The notes under the pieces: generated by a model
The model's input: only the letters and a program-made list of their open reading frames with translations
Databases searched by the model: none
Told to the model about the DNA's origin: nothing
Program-made: the position numbers and the translations under genes
DNA from: Verrucomicrobia subdivision 6 bacterium BACL9 MAG-120507-bin52
GTDB taxonomy: Bacteria > Verrucomicrobiota > Verrucomicrobiia > Methylacidiphilales > Verrucolacustridaceae
Direction of reading: 5' to 3'
Length of the DNA: 11,752 nucleotides
NCBI GenBank assembly: GCA_001438005.1
Contig: LIBO01000014.1
Location: 1-11,752, forward strand
In this document: piece after piece, positions 1 to 6,635 of the stretch
Layout: each line of letters starts with the position of its first letter
Position numbering within the stretch: the stretch's first letter is position 1

Positions 1-72
1 GCTCGCCGAACCATTTCCAAATATCGGGCTGAGTTGGGCATCCTTCCCACCCACCTGCGTCGCCGTTCGTGA
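1..72 (+). CDS. rpoN: RNA polymerase sigma-54 factor, C-terminal end (partial)
   Basis: This is the last 23 codons of a gene that begins before the window. The reading frame starting at base 1 gives ARRTISKYRAELGILPTHLR and then RRS before a TGA stop. The start matches the RpoN box (family consensus ARRTVAKYRE), the helix-turn-helix segment that reads the -24 promoter element and is diagnostic of sigma-54. The short tail rich in Leu and Arg is also normal for the family. Sigma-54 directs RNA polymerase to -24/-12 promoters that need an AAA+ activator. The stop overlaps the GTG start of the next gene by four bases (GTGA, 69-72), so the two are probably co-transcribed and translationally coupled. 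The identification rests on the motif alone, because the rest of the protein lies outside the window. Confidence 0.85.
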   Translation, partial: ARRTISKYRAELGILPTHLRRRS

Positions 73-878
73 TCGCCTCCCTCCCTGCTCTGCCCGCAGT
101 TTTCTCCATCGGTCTCCAACGGCAATTGGCTTACCGCTGGAACTACCTCCTCCGCGCCCTTTTCAGTGCCATGCCGCTTCTGGTTTCTTGGGTTTTCTGG
201 AGCGCTGTCTTCCAAGGCAAAGAAACCGTGGGTCCCTACACCTTGGCCAGTCTCCTCACCTACTACGCCGTTCTTTTGGTGGTGGAATCGGTCAGCTCGC
301 CCGCCGATGACGATTTTCAAATCTCGCGCGAAATTCGTGAGGGCACGTTGAATTCCATTCTTCTACGTCCCCTCCCCTACGGTCTCTATCGGGGCGCCCT
401 TTTTTTGTCGGGGCGCTGCGCTTACCTTGTGGCCGCCCTCCTCCCCCTCGCACTCTCCTTTTTTCTCCTCTCTCGCGTCCTACCACTTCAGCTCGGTTCC
501 CTCGACCTCGCCCGCGGAATCCCCGCCGTTCTCGGTTCGGCTCTGCTTCAATTCAGCCTCACCCTGTGTCTCTCCCTCACCTCATTTTGGCTTCTGGATA
601 TCAGTGCCCTCATTTTTTTAGTGTACTCCCTCGAATTCTTGGCCGGTGGCCATGTTTTTCCCCTCGATCTTCTCCCCCCGGCTCTTTTTCAAGTCGCCCA
701 ACTACTCCCCTTTGCTTACGAGTACTGGTTTCCCGCCGCCACGCTCTGTGGATCTATTTCCCACTCCGCCTGGCTTTTTGGAATCACCATGCAATCCGGC
801 TGGGCTCTCTTTTTTCTCCTCCTCGCCCATTTCCTTTGGAAAGCTGGCCTCCGCAAATATACCGCAGCCGGCGGATAA
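69..878 (+). CDS. ABC-2 type transporter permease subunit (COG4587-like)
   Basis: This 269-residue protein is largely hydrophobic, with about six membrane segments, and fits the ABC-2 permease family PF06182. Hallmarks are a cytoplasmic stretch near residues 81-100 ending REIREGTLNSILLRPLPYG, and a late segment near residues 192-227 with a GG..FPLDLLPP pattern followed by LPFAY and FP, typical of the COG4587 member of two-permease exporters. Such permeases pair with a second permease (here the next gene) and an ABC ATPase to form an export system whose substrate is usually unknown. No ATPase is visible, so it must lie upstream of rpoN or elsewhere. The GTG start at 69 overlaps the rpoN stop as GTGA. 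No strong ribosome-binding site is needed if translation is coupled. The family call is firm and the substrate is unknown. Confidence 0.85.
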   Translation: MIASLPALPAVFSIGLQRQLAYRWNYLLRALFSAMPLLVSWVFWSAVFQGKETVGPYTLASLLTYYAVLLVVESVSSPADDDFQISREIREGTLNSILLRPLPYGLYRGALFLSGRCAYLVAALLPLALSFFLLSRVLPLQLGSLDLARGIPAVLGSALLQFSLTLCLSLTSFWLLDISALIFLVYSLEFLAGGHVFPLDLLPPALFQVAQLLPFAYEYWFPAATLCGSISHSAWLFGITMQSGWALFFLLLAHFLWKAGLRKYTAAGG

Positions 879-879
879 A

Positions 880-1677
880 ATGAGACCGTTCTTTCATCTT
901 CTCCGCTTGTGGCTGATCCAACTTCGGTATGCCGCGACCCGTGAGCTCGCCTTTCGTGCAAATTTTTTCGTTTGGGTCATCGTGGAACTTTCTTGGTTCG
1001 TTCTGCAACTCGCCTTTGTCGATGTCGTCTACCAACACGTCGATTCCATCGCCGGCTGGAGTCGTCCCCAAATGATTGTCCTGGTTGCCACCAACCAGCT
1101 CATCCAACAAATTTTTACCGCTTTTTTAATGCCCGGCTTGGTCAAACTTCCGGAACTGGTCCGGGACGGAAAACTCGATTTTGTTCTTCTCAAACCCGCC
1201 CCACCCCAATTCCTTATCAGCACCTCCCAATTGGAAATTGGTCCGCTCGCCAACGCCCTGATCGCCATGGCCGTGGTGGTCTTCGGCTTGCAAGAGCTGC
1301 AGATCACCCCCTCTCTCCCCTCCATCTTGCTTTACGGTCTTCTCATCTTGGCGGGTCTTCTGACCCACTATGCCTTACTGCTCTCGCTCGTCTCACTCAC
1401 CTTTTGGATCGTGCAGGCCGAATCGGTTCTGCTGGGTTACTACAGTATCTTTCAAGTTGCCCGACTCCCCCGCGAAGCTGCCACCGGCTGGTTCCGCATC
1501 TTCTTTACCTTCGCCCTCCCCCTCCTCCTTGTGGCCAACATCCCCGCGGCCACCCTACTGCACGGTTTCCAAATCCTCCCCATCCTCCTTTTTCTGCTCA
1601 CTTGCCTGACTGCCGCACTTTTTGCCTCCCTCTTTTTTCATCTCGGACTTCGCCGTTACCAAAGCGCTTCGAGTTGA
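880..1677 (+). CDS. ABC-2 type transporter permease subunit (COG3694-like)
   Basis: This 265-residue membrane protein is the partner of the permease just upstream, from which it is separated by one base. It has a cytoplasmic N-terminus (residues 1-30) with the pattern of Arg-rich and aromatic residues seen in COG3694/PF06182 proteins. A loop near residues 98-112 contains VRDGKLDFVLLKPAP, equivalent to the REGTLNSILLRP loop of the first permease. About six hydrophobic segments follow, and the protein ends in a short basic tail (LRRYQSASS). The two permeases probably form a heterodimer fed by an ATPase encoded elsewhere. I chose the ATG at 880 because it follows the preceding stop directly. An open frame extends upstream to 646, but it overlaps the first permease and its sequence looks non-coding. 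Confidence 0.85.
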   Translation: MRPFFHLLRLWLIQLRYAATRELAFRANFFVWVIVELSWFVLQLAFVDVVYQHVDSIAGWSRPQMIVLVATNQLIQQIFTAFLMPGLVKLPELVRDGKLDFVLLKPAPPQFLISTSQLEIGPLANALIAMAVVVFGLQELQITPSLPSILLYGLLILAGLLTHYALLLSLVSLTFWIVQAESVLLGYYSIFQVARLPREAATGWFRIFFTFALPLLLVANIPAATLLHGFQILPILLFLLTCLTAALFASLFFHLGLRRYQSASS

Positions 1678-1703
1678 GCAAAACCCCCGACTTAGGCTAA
1701 TCT
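1674..1703 (+). promoter_or_regulatory. Possible promoter of the purE-like/hisC operon
   Basis: A TTGAGC element (1674-1679) lies 18 bases before TAATCT (1698-1703). The -35-like element overlaps the stop codon of the permease gene. The -10-like element ends six bases before the ATG at 1710, so a transcript started here would have little or no leader. The same -10-to-ATG arrangement is found before tyrS. The call rests on pattern only, and read-through from the upstream genes is equally possible. Confidence 0.3.
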
Positions 1704-1709
1704 CGTTTG

Positions 1710-2126
1710 ATGCCTTCCCTCAACCTTCGGGTCAACCAACCCAAACTGCTCAAGGAAACGGTGCCAACACTCCGTCGTTTGGGCATTTCCTCCTATCCCT
1801 CCTCCCCCGCAAATCCCACCTTCCCCCTCACCATCACTCCCTACCCCTCTCCCCGATCCTCCTACTTTCCCGGGAAAGTAGGAAGATCCCCTAGCCTCAT
1901 TCCCCCGCTCCTTGTCCCCACCGCCTCCTTCCCCACCCGTAACCTCTCTCTCCTCCGCCAACTCGGCCACTCCGCCCCCGGACCCTTCTTCGCCGCCGGC
2001 CGCGCTGGCCAAATCAACGCCGCCCTCTTCGCCGCCGCCTGCCTCGCCCCCACCCACCCCAAAATTCGTCGCGCCCTCCACCTCTTCCGCTCCCGCCAAA
2101 CCCTCTCCGTCCCCCAAAAACCGTGA
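1710..2126 (+). CDS. Divergent PurE-like (AIR carboxylase-like) protein, degenerate
   Basis: This 138-residue product is short and Pro/Ser-rich. Its C-terminal half resembles PurE, the N5-CAIR mutase of purine synthesis. Residues 97-109 (GRAGQINAALFAA) match the PurE segment G.AGA.NAALLAA, and residues 64-90 match the preceding P..VP......L.SLL..... P pattern. Residues 13-27 (LLKETVPTLRRLGIS) can be aligned with the first PurE helix and strand. The catalytic features of PurE are missing: there is no GSxSD near the N-terminus, no SAHRTP, and the GAGGAAHLPG loop is reduced to YFPGK. The protein is also about 25 residues shorter than PurE. The stop overlaps the GTG of hisC as GTGA, which argues that it is translated rather than spurious. 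It may be a diverged paralogue with a new role, or a decaying gene kept for coupling. The ATG at 1710 was chosen over a TTG just before it. The similarity is judged by eye. Confidence 0.55.
   Translation: MPSLNLRVNQPKLLKETVPTLRRLGISSYPSSPANPTFPLTITPYPSPRSSYFPGKVGRSPSLIPPLLVPTASFPTRNLSLLRQLGHSAPGPFFAAGRAGQINAALFAAACLAPTHPKIRRALHLFRSRQTLSVPQKP
1855..1888. repeat. 34-bp near-perfect palindrome inside the purE-like gene
   Basis: The central 22 bases (1861-1882) are fully self-complementary, each half being CCTACTTTCCC or its reverse complement, centred on CCCGGG. Adding six bases on each side (GATCCT / AAGATC) extends the dyad to 34 bases with one mismatched pair. It encodes residues RSSYFPGKVGRS of the PurE-like protein without breaking the frame. 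In RNA it would form a strong stem with a tiny loop. It could be an operator, a small palindromic repeat unit inserted in a coding region, or a coincidence. Confidence 0.85.
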
Positions 2127-3223
2127 AGCTCCCTGTCCCCAATCCCCACGTCGCCGACCTCCACCCGTACGAACCAGGTCGCCCCATCACCGATGTCGCC
2201 CGCGAACACGGACTCGACCCGTCCCAAATTGCCAAGCTCGCCTCGAACGAAAATCCCCTCGGCCCCTCCCCCTCCGCTCTGCAAGCCATCCGCAACTCGC
2301 TCGATCTCTCCCACCTTTACCCCGACGGCGCCGGCCTCGCCCTCCGCCAAGCCATCGCCAAACTCCACGGCCTCACCCCCGATCACGTTGTCCTCGGTTG
2401 CGGCTCCAACGAAATCATCGAATTTTGCTACCACGCTTACACACTTCCTGGCCAAGGCCGCGTTCTCGCCTCCGCCTACGCCTTCGCCGTTTATGGACTC
2501 ATGGCCCGCCTCTTCGGAATTCCCTTTGCAGAGGTTCCGGATCGCGATTTCCATCACGACCTCGCCGGCTTCTCCGCCCGCCTCTCGCCCGACGTTCGCC
2601 TCGTCTTCCTCGCCTCCCCCAATAACCCCACCGGCACCCGCATCGCCAACACCGAACTGACCGCCTTCGTTGAAAAATTTCCCGAAGGCCCCCTCCTTAT
2701 CTTGGACGAAGCCTACTACGAATTCCTCCCCGAACCTCCCCCCTCGATCCAGTGGGTCAAGCAGGGCCGCCCCATCGTCGTTCTCCGTACCTTCTCCAAA
2801 GTCCAAGGCCTTGCCGCCCTTCGCATCGGCTACGGCCTCGCCCACCCCTCCATCGCCTCCGTCCTGCAAAAATCTCGTCAGCCCTTCAATACCTCCTCCC
2901 CCGCCCAAGCCGCCGCCCTCGCCGGGCTCGCCGACACCGATCACATCAAAAAAACCGTGGCTCTCAATGATGCCGGTCGCCAACAACTCCACGCCTTTCT
3001 CAAGAAACTGAATCTCCGCTTCATTCCCGGCACGGCCAACTTTGTCATGGTCGAAGTCGGCCACGGCGATGCCGTTTTTCAAGGCCTGCTAAAACAGGGA
3101 ATCATCGTCCGCCCACTCCGCAGCTACCGTTTGCCCAACTGGATCCGGATCTCCATCGGCACCCCCGAACAGATGGCCCGTCTCGAAAAAGCTCTGCCCC
3201 CCCTCCTTCCCGCCTCTCCATGA
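2123..3223 (+). CDS. hisC: Histidinol-phosphate/aromatic aminotransferase, PLP-dependent class I/II
   Basis: This 366-residue enzyme has the normal HisC length and fold-type I motifs. SNENP is at 41-45, ASPNNPTG at 164-171, DEAYYEF at 195-201, the Schiff-base lysine K226 lies in RTFSKVQGLAALRIGYG, and the substrate carboxylate-binding R343 lies in WIRISIGTPEQM. HisC converts imidazole-acetol phosphate plus glutamate to histidinol phosphate, and many homologues also transaminate aromatic oxo acids. Its place directly before tyrA and aroA, with no other his gene in the window, suggests a role in tyrosine or phenylalanine synthesis, possibly in addition to histidine. The GTG start at 2123 overlaps the upstream stop (GTGA), and the stop overlaps the tyrA start (ATGA). 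The family is certain. The physiological substrate is inferred. Confidence 0.92.
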   Translation: MKLPVPNPHVADLHPYEPGRPITDVAREHGLDPSQIAKLASNENPLGPSPSALQAIRNSLDLSHLYPDGAGLALRQAIAKLHGLTPDHVVLGCGSNEIIEFCYHAYTLPGQGRVLASAYAFAVYGLMARLFGIPFAEVPDRDFHHDLAGFSARLSPDVRLVFLASPNNPTGTRIANTELTAFVEKFPEGPLLILDEAYYEFLPEPPPSIQWVKQGRPIVVLRTFSKVQGLAALRIGYGLAHPSIASVLQKSRQPFNTSSPAQAAALAGLADTDHIKKTVALNDAGRQQLHAFLKKLNLRFIPGTANFVMVEVGHGDAVFQGLLKQGIIVRPLRSYRLPNWIRISIGTPEQMARLEKALPPLLPASP

Positions 3224-4062
3224 GTCCTGTCCGGATCGCGATCCTGGCCCCGGGTCTCATCGGTGGCTCCGTCGCCCTCGCCGCCACCCGCACTCACCCC
3301 AAAGCCAAGATCGCCATCTGGACTCGTCACTCCCAATCCGTCCCCGCCGTTCGCCAGCACTTGCCGAACGCCGAAATCGGAACGGACCCATCCCTCGTGC
3401 GTGGCTCCGACCTCGTCATCCTCGCGGCCCCTCCCTCCGCCCTTCCCACCCTCATTCAATCCATCCTTCCACACCTCTCCCCCCACACTCTCGTCACCGA
3501 TGTTTCCAGCATTAAACTGTCCGTCGAATCCTCGGTGGCTCCCCTACTCCAAGGCCAAGCCCGCTGGATCGGCTCCCACCCTATGGCCGGCTCCGAGGAA
3601 TCAGGCATCCAAGCCGCCCGCCACGACCTCTTTCAAAAAGCCCCCGTTATTCTCACTCCCTCCTCATCCACTTCCGCCGACACTCTTCAGGACGCCACCT
3701 CGTTCTGGAAATCCCTCGGCGCACGCGTCCTCTCGATGTCCCCCGCCCAACACGACTCCTACGTCGCCCTCATCAGCCACCTTCCCCACTGCATCGCCTC
3801 TACCCTAGTTCTCGCCGCCGGCACCTCACCCCTCCCCTTGGCCGGTTCAGGCTACCGCGACACCACGCGCGTTGCCGGCGGCCCCTCCGCCCTCTGGGCT
3901 GAAATTCTTCTTTCCAATCGCACCGAAATTCTTGCCTCCCTGCAAACCTTTCACACCTCCCTCACCCAACTCACCTCCGCCATTGAAAAAAGTGACTCGG
4001 CCGGCTTAACTCATATTTTAGAGAAAGCCGCCCACATTCGGCGCAACCTACCCGCGCCATGA
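3220..4062 (+). CDS. tyrA: Prephenate (or arogenate) dehydrogenase
   Basis: This 280-residue protein fits a stand-alone TyrA, which oxidatively decarboxylates prephenate to 4-hydroxyphenylpyruvate (or arogenate to tyrosine) with NAD(P)+. The N-terminal Rossmann motif is APGLIGGS at residues 10-17, followed by VTDVSSIK at 92-99, GSHPMAGSEESG at 118-129, SHLPH at 186-190 and GYRDTTRVAGGP at 211-222. The histidines of HPMAG and SHLPH are the ones known to act in catalysis and substrate binding. The first glycine of the G-x-G-x-x-G nucleotide motif is alanine (A10), a departure from most family members. There is no C-terminal ACT domain and no chorismate mutase fusion, so tyrosine feedback through such a domain is not expected. 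It is coupled to hisC and aroA by ATGA overlaps. The cofactor and substrate choice cannot be read with confidence. Confidence 0.93.
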   Translation: MSPVRIAILAPGLIGGSVALAATRTHPKAKIAIWTRHSQSVPAVRQHLPNAEIGTDPSLVRGSDLVILAAPPSALPTLIQSILPHLSPHTLVTDVSSIKLSVESSVAPLLQGQARWIGSHPMAGSEESGIQAARHDLFQKAPVILTPSSSTSADTLQDATSFWKSLGARVLSMSPAQHDSYVALISHLPHCIASTLVLAAGTSPLPLAGSGYRDTTRVAGGPSALWAEILLSNRTEILASLQTFHTSLTQLTSAIEKSDSAGLTHILEKAAHIRRNLPAP

Positions 4063-5354
4063 GCCAAATCGAAATTCGTCCCATCCGCAAACTCGAGGCC
4101 GAGTTCTCCGTTCCAGGCGACAAAAGCATCTCCCACCGCGGCATCATGCTGGGCGGACTCGCCGCCGGCACCACTCGGCTTCGCGGCTTCCTCCCCGGCG
4201 AAGATTGCCTCTCCACGCTGCACGCCCTGCAAGCGCTTGGTTGTCGGATCGATCGGGTCGCACCCGATGAAGTCTTAATCGAAGGCCAGGGAGGAAAACT
4301 CCTCGCCCCCGCCGAACCCATCGATTGCGGCAACAGCGGCACCACCATGCGCCTCCTCTCGGGAGTCGTCGCCGGGTTTCCCTTCACCACCCGCCTCTTC
4401 GGCGATGCCTCCCTCTCCCGCCGCCCCATGGGGAGAATCGCCGAGCCCCTCCGCCAATTCGGCGCCGAAATCCTCTGCGAAGGAAGTGGCGACCGACCCC
4501 CTCTCTCCATCCGTGGCGCCCAGCTCCGAGCGATCCGCTTCACCAGCCAGGTTGCCAGCGCTCAGGTCAAATCCTGCGTTCTCCTCGCCGCCCTCCAAGC
4601 CAGCGGAAAAACCACTTTCTCCGAGCCCACCCTGTCTCGCGACCATACCGAACGACTTCTCCCCGCCTTTGGGGCCAGCTTTCGCACCGAAAATAGATCC
4701 CTCATTCTTCACGGCCCCCAACGCCTCGAAGCCACCGAACTGGATGTTCCGGGCGACTTCTCCTCTGCCGCCTTTTGGATGGTCCTCGCCGCTGGCCTTC
4801 GTGGTTCCAAGCTCACTCTCCGACGCGTCGGCCTCAACCCCACCCGCACCGCCCTCATCTCCGCCCTCCTGCGCATGGGCGCGGGCATTCTGGAAAAGGT
4901 AGAACAGTCTACCCCCGAACCGCTCGGCACTATCACAGTTACCGGCACTGAATCTCTTAAAGCCACCTCGGTCGCCGGAAAGGAAATCCCCAACTTGATC
5001 GATGAAATTCCCATCTTCGCCGTGGCCGCCGCCCTCGCCCAAGGCACAACCGAAATTCGAGACGCGGCCGAACTCCGCCACAAAGAGAGTGACCGCCTCG
5101 CGGTTGTGGCAAAAAACCTCCGCCTCTTTGGGGTCCCCGTTGAAGAAAAGCCCGATGGCCTCCTCATTGAAGGCAGATGCCAGCTCGTGGGCGCCGAAGT
5201 GGAAAGTCACGGGGACCACCGCATCGCTATGTCCGCCGCAATCCTGGGCCTCTTTGCAAAAGGCAAAACTGTGGTCAAAGACACTGCCTGTATCGAAACC
5301 AGTTATCCCGGCTTCTCCAAACAGATCGCCCTGATTCAGGAACTCGGCCGCTAG
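4059..5354 (+). CDS. aroA: 3-phosphoshikimate 1-carboxyvinyltransferase (EPSP synthase)
   Basis: This 431-residue enzyme transfers the enolpyruvyl group of PEP to shikimate 3-phosphate, the sixth step of the shikimate pathway. All signature segments are present: GDKSISHR at 20-27, GNSGTTMR at 91-98, SAQVKS at 167-172, SRDHTE at 193-198, GDFSSAAF at 232-239, NLIDEIP at 312-318, RHKESDR at 340-346 and GDHRIAM at 385-391. GDKS, SAQVK, RDHTE and NPTR (260-263) are the motifs used to define class II EPSP synthases. The residue matching Ala100 of the glyphosate-insensitive CP4 enzyme is glycine here (GNSG), so insensitivity should not be assumed. The start overlaps the tyrA stop (ATGA). cmk begins three bases after the TAG stop. 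Confidence 0.97.
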   Translation: MSQIEIRPIRKLEAEFSVPGDKSISHRGIMLGGLAAGTTRLRGFLPGEDCLSTLHALQALGCRIDRVAPDEVLIEGQGGKLLAPAEPIDCGNSGTTMRLLSGVVAGFPFTTRLFGDASLSRRPMGRIAEPLRQFGAEILCEGSGDRPPLSIRGAQLRAIRFTSQVASAQVKSCVLLAALQASGKTTFSEPTLSRDHTERLLPAFGASFRTENRSLILHGPQRLEATELDVPGDFSSAAFWMVLAAGLRGSKLTLRRVGLNPTRTALISALLRMGAGILEKVEQSTPEPLGTITVTGTESLKATSVAGKEIPNLIDEIPIFAVAAALAQGTTEIRDAAELRHKESDRLAVVAKNLRLFGVPVEEKPDGLLIEGRCQLVGAEVESHGDHRIAMSAAILGLFAKGKTVVKDTACIETSYPGFSKQIALIQELGR

Positions 5355-5357
5355 CTC

Positions 5358-6014
5358 ATGCTTCATCCCGTCATTTGTATCGATGGACCGGCCGCCTCTG
5401 GCAAAAGCACCGTCGCTCGTCTCGTCGCCCAAGACCTCGGCTACATTTACGTCGACACCGGGGCCATGTACCGCGCCTTTACCTTTCTCACCCTCGAGGC
5501 GGGCCACGATCCCACCTCCCGCCCCCGCATGAAACAGCTTCTCGAGAAGGTTGATTTTCAGGCGGAGATCCAAAAAAAGGAAATCACTTTGCGCGAAGCC
5601 AACCGTGATCTAGCTCCCCATACCCGTCTTCCCGAGGTCAACGCCGCCGTCTCGATCGTCTCCGCCTTGCCCGAGCTGCGCGAATACCTCGTCAATCTTC
5701 AGCGAAAACTCCGCCTCTCCGGTCCCTTGGTCATGGAGGGTCGCGATATCGGCACCGTCGTCTGTTCCGATAGCCCCTTCAAATACTTTATCGATGCCTG
5801 TCCGACCGTTCGGGCTGAACGACGTCGCCAACAGGGAGAAAAAGATAACCTCGCCACCCGGGACAGGCTCGACTCCTCCCGCGCCTCCGCCCCCCTCCTC
5901 CGTGCCGCCGATGCTACTCTGCTCGATAGCGGGAAAAATGATGCCCGCGCCCTCGCCGATCGCATCGTTTCCGAAGTGCGCGCTCGCCAAAAACCGGGCC
6001 CAACCGTTCCATGA
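5358..6014 (+). CDS. cmk: Cytidylate kinase
   Basis: This 218-residue kinase phosphorylates CMP and dCMP with ATP, recycling cytidine nucleotides from RNA and phospholipid turnover. The P-loop GPAASGKS is at 10-17, followed by VDTGAMYRA at 32-40. The CMP-binding segment includes R90 and LPEVNAAVSIVSALPELR at 91-108. MEGRDIGTVV (126-135) and the lid and sugar-binding region ERRRQQ to RDRLDSSRASAPLLRA (154-183) are typical of bacterial Cmk. The length is at the short end of the family's usual 220-230 residues. It follows aroA by three bases and overlaps plsC by ATGA. aroA and cmk are neighbours in many bacteria, which supports a true operon. Confidence 0.97.
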   Translation: MLHPVICIDGPAASGKSTVARLVAQDLGYIYVDTGAMYRAFTFLTLEAGHDPTSRPRMKQLLEKVDFQAEIQKKEITLREANRDLAPHTRLPEVNAAVSIVSALPELREYLVNLQRKLRLSGPLVMEGRDIGTVVCSDSPFKYFIDACPTVRAERRRQQGEKDNLATRDRLDSSRASAPLLRAADATLLDSGKNDARALADRIVSEVRARQKPGPTVP

Positions 6015-6622
6015 AGGTCTGCCCTTACTGGTTTCATATTTGCCGCCGGATCTGCCTGACCTTTTTCAAAATCTTTCACAATATTCGCGCCTACGGGGCC
6101 GAGGCTATCCCCGAAGGCCCAATCATCTTAGCTCCCAACCACGCTAGTTACCTGGATCCACCCGCCGTCGGCTGCAGTCTTCCTCGAGTCACCTACTACC
6201 TCGCCCGTCACACGCTCTTTGCCCCCCCCGTGGGCTCTTGGCTCCTTCCCTCCATCGGCTCCATCCCCGTCAACCAGCAATCTCCCGGTCCCTCCTCCTT
6301 GAAAAATATTTTCGAGGTGCTCAAGAACCGCGGAACTCTCGTCCTTTTTCCCGAAGGCCAGCGCACGCACGATGGCCAACTCCGGCCAGCCGAGCCTGGC
6401 ATCGGATTGATCGCGGCCCGCACCAGCACCCCCGTCGTGCCCGTCCACATTATCGGCAGTCGCGCCGCTATGCCCCGCAACGGGTTCTGGCACCCCTTTC
6501 GCCCCATCCGCGTCGTTTACGGAAAACCCCTGCACTTTTCCGGCGACCCCAAAAATCGGGAAGATTATCAGAGGTTTGCCGATCAAATCATGGCCGCCAT
6601 TGCCAAACTAAAGTGCCCTTAA
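6011..6622 (+). CDS. plsC: 1-acyl-sn-glycerol-3-phosphate acyltransferase
   Basis: This 203-residue membrane-associated enzyme of the PlsC family converts lysophosphatidic acid to phosphatidic acid. The acyltransferase motif I is NHASYLD at 43-49 (catalytic His44 and Asp49). Motif III is FPEGQRTHDG at 113-122, which binds the glycerol phosphate, and motif IV is VPVHIIGS at 143-150. A hydrophobic N-terminus (residues 6-23) is suited to membrane attachment. It is the last gene of the operon, coupled to cmk by ATGA. A cmk-plsC pair links CMP recycling to phospholipid synthesis. Only 13 bases separate its stop from that of the convergent protease gene, and I see no clear terminator there. Confidence 0.93.
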   Translation: MKVCPYWFHICRRICLTFFKIFHNIRAYGAEAIPEGPIILAPNHASYLDPPAVGCSLPRVTYYLARHTLFAPPVGSWLLPSIGSIPVNQQSPGPSSLKNIFEVLKNRGTLVLFPEGQRTHDGQLRPAEPGIGLIAARTSTPVVPVHIIGSRAAMPRNGFWHPFRPIRVVYGKPLHFSGDPKNREDYQRFADQIMAAIAKLKCP

Positions 6623-6635
6623 ATCCGCTTCCCGC

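Noticed and set aside
646..879. Upstream extension of the second permease to an earlier start
   Set aside because: It would overlap the first permease by over 230 bases. The extra residues are Pro/Ser-rich, unlike a family N-terminus, and the ATG at 880 fits the family.
1862..3082. Long open frame on the - strand across hisC and the purE-like gene (406 codons)
   Set aside because: It is glycine-rich low-complexity sequence lying antisense to hisC, with no domain or ribosome-binding site. The hisC frame carries all family motifs.
4275..5573. Long open frame on the - strand across aroA and the start of cmk (432 codons)
   Set aside because: It is antisense to two genes with complete catalytic motifs, is Gly/Glu/Ala-rich with no recognisable domain, and results from the G/C-rich third positions of the real genes.
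6623..6635. Bidirectional terminator between plsC and the protease gene
   Set aside because: The gap is 13 bases with no inverted repeat and T-run that I can pair.
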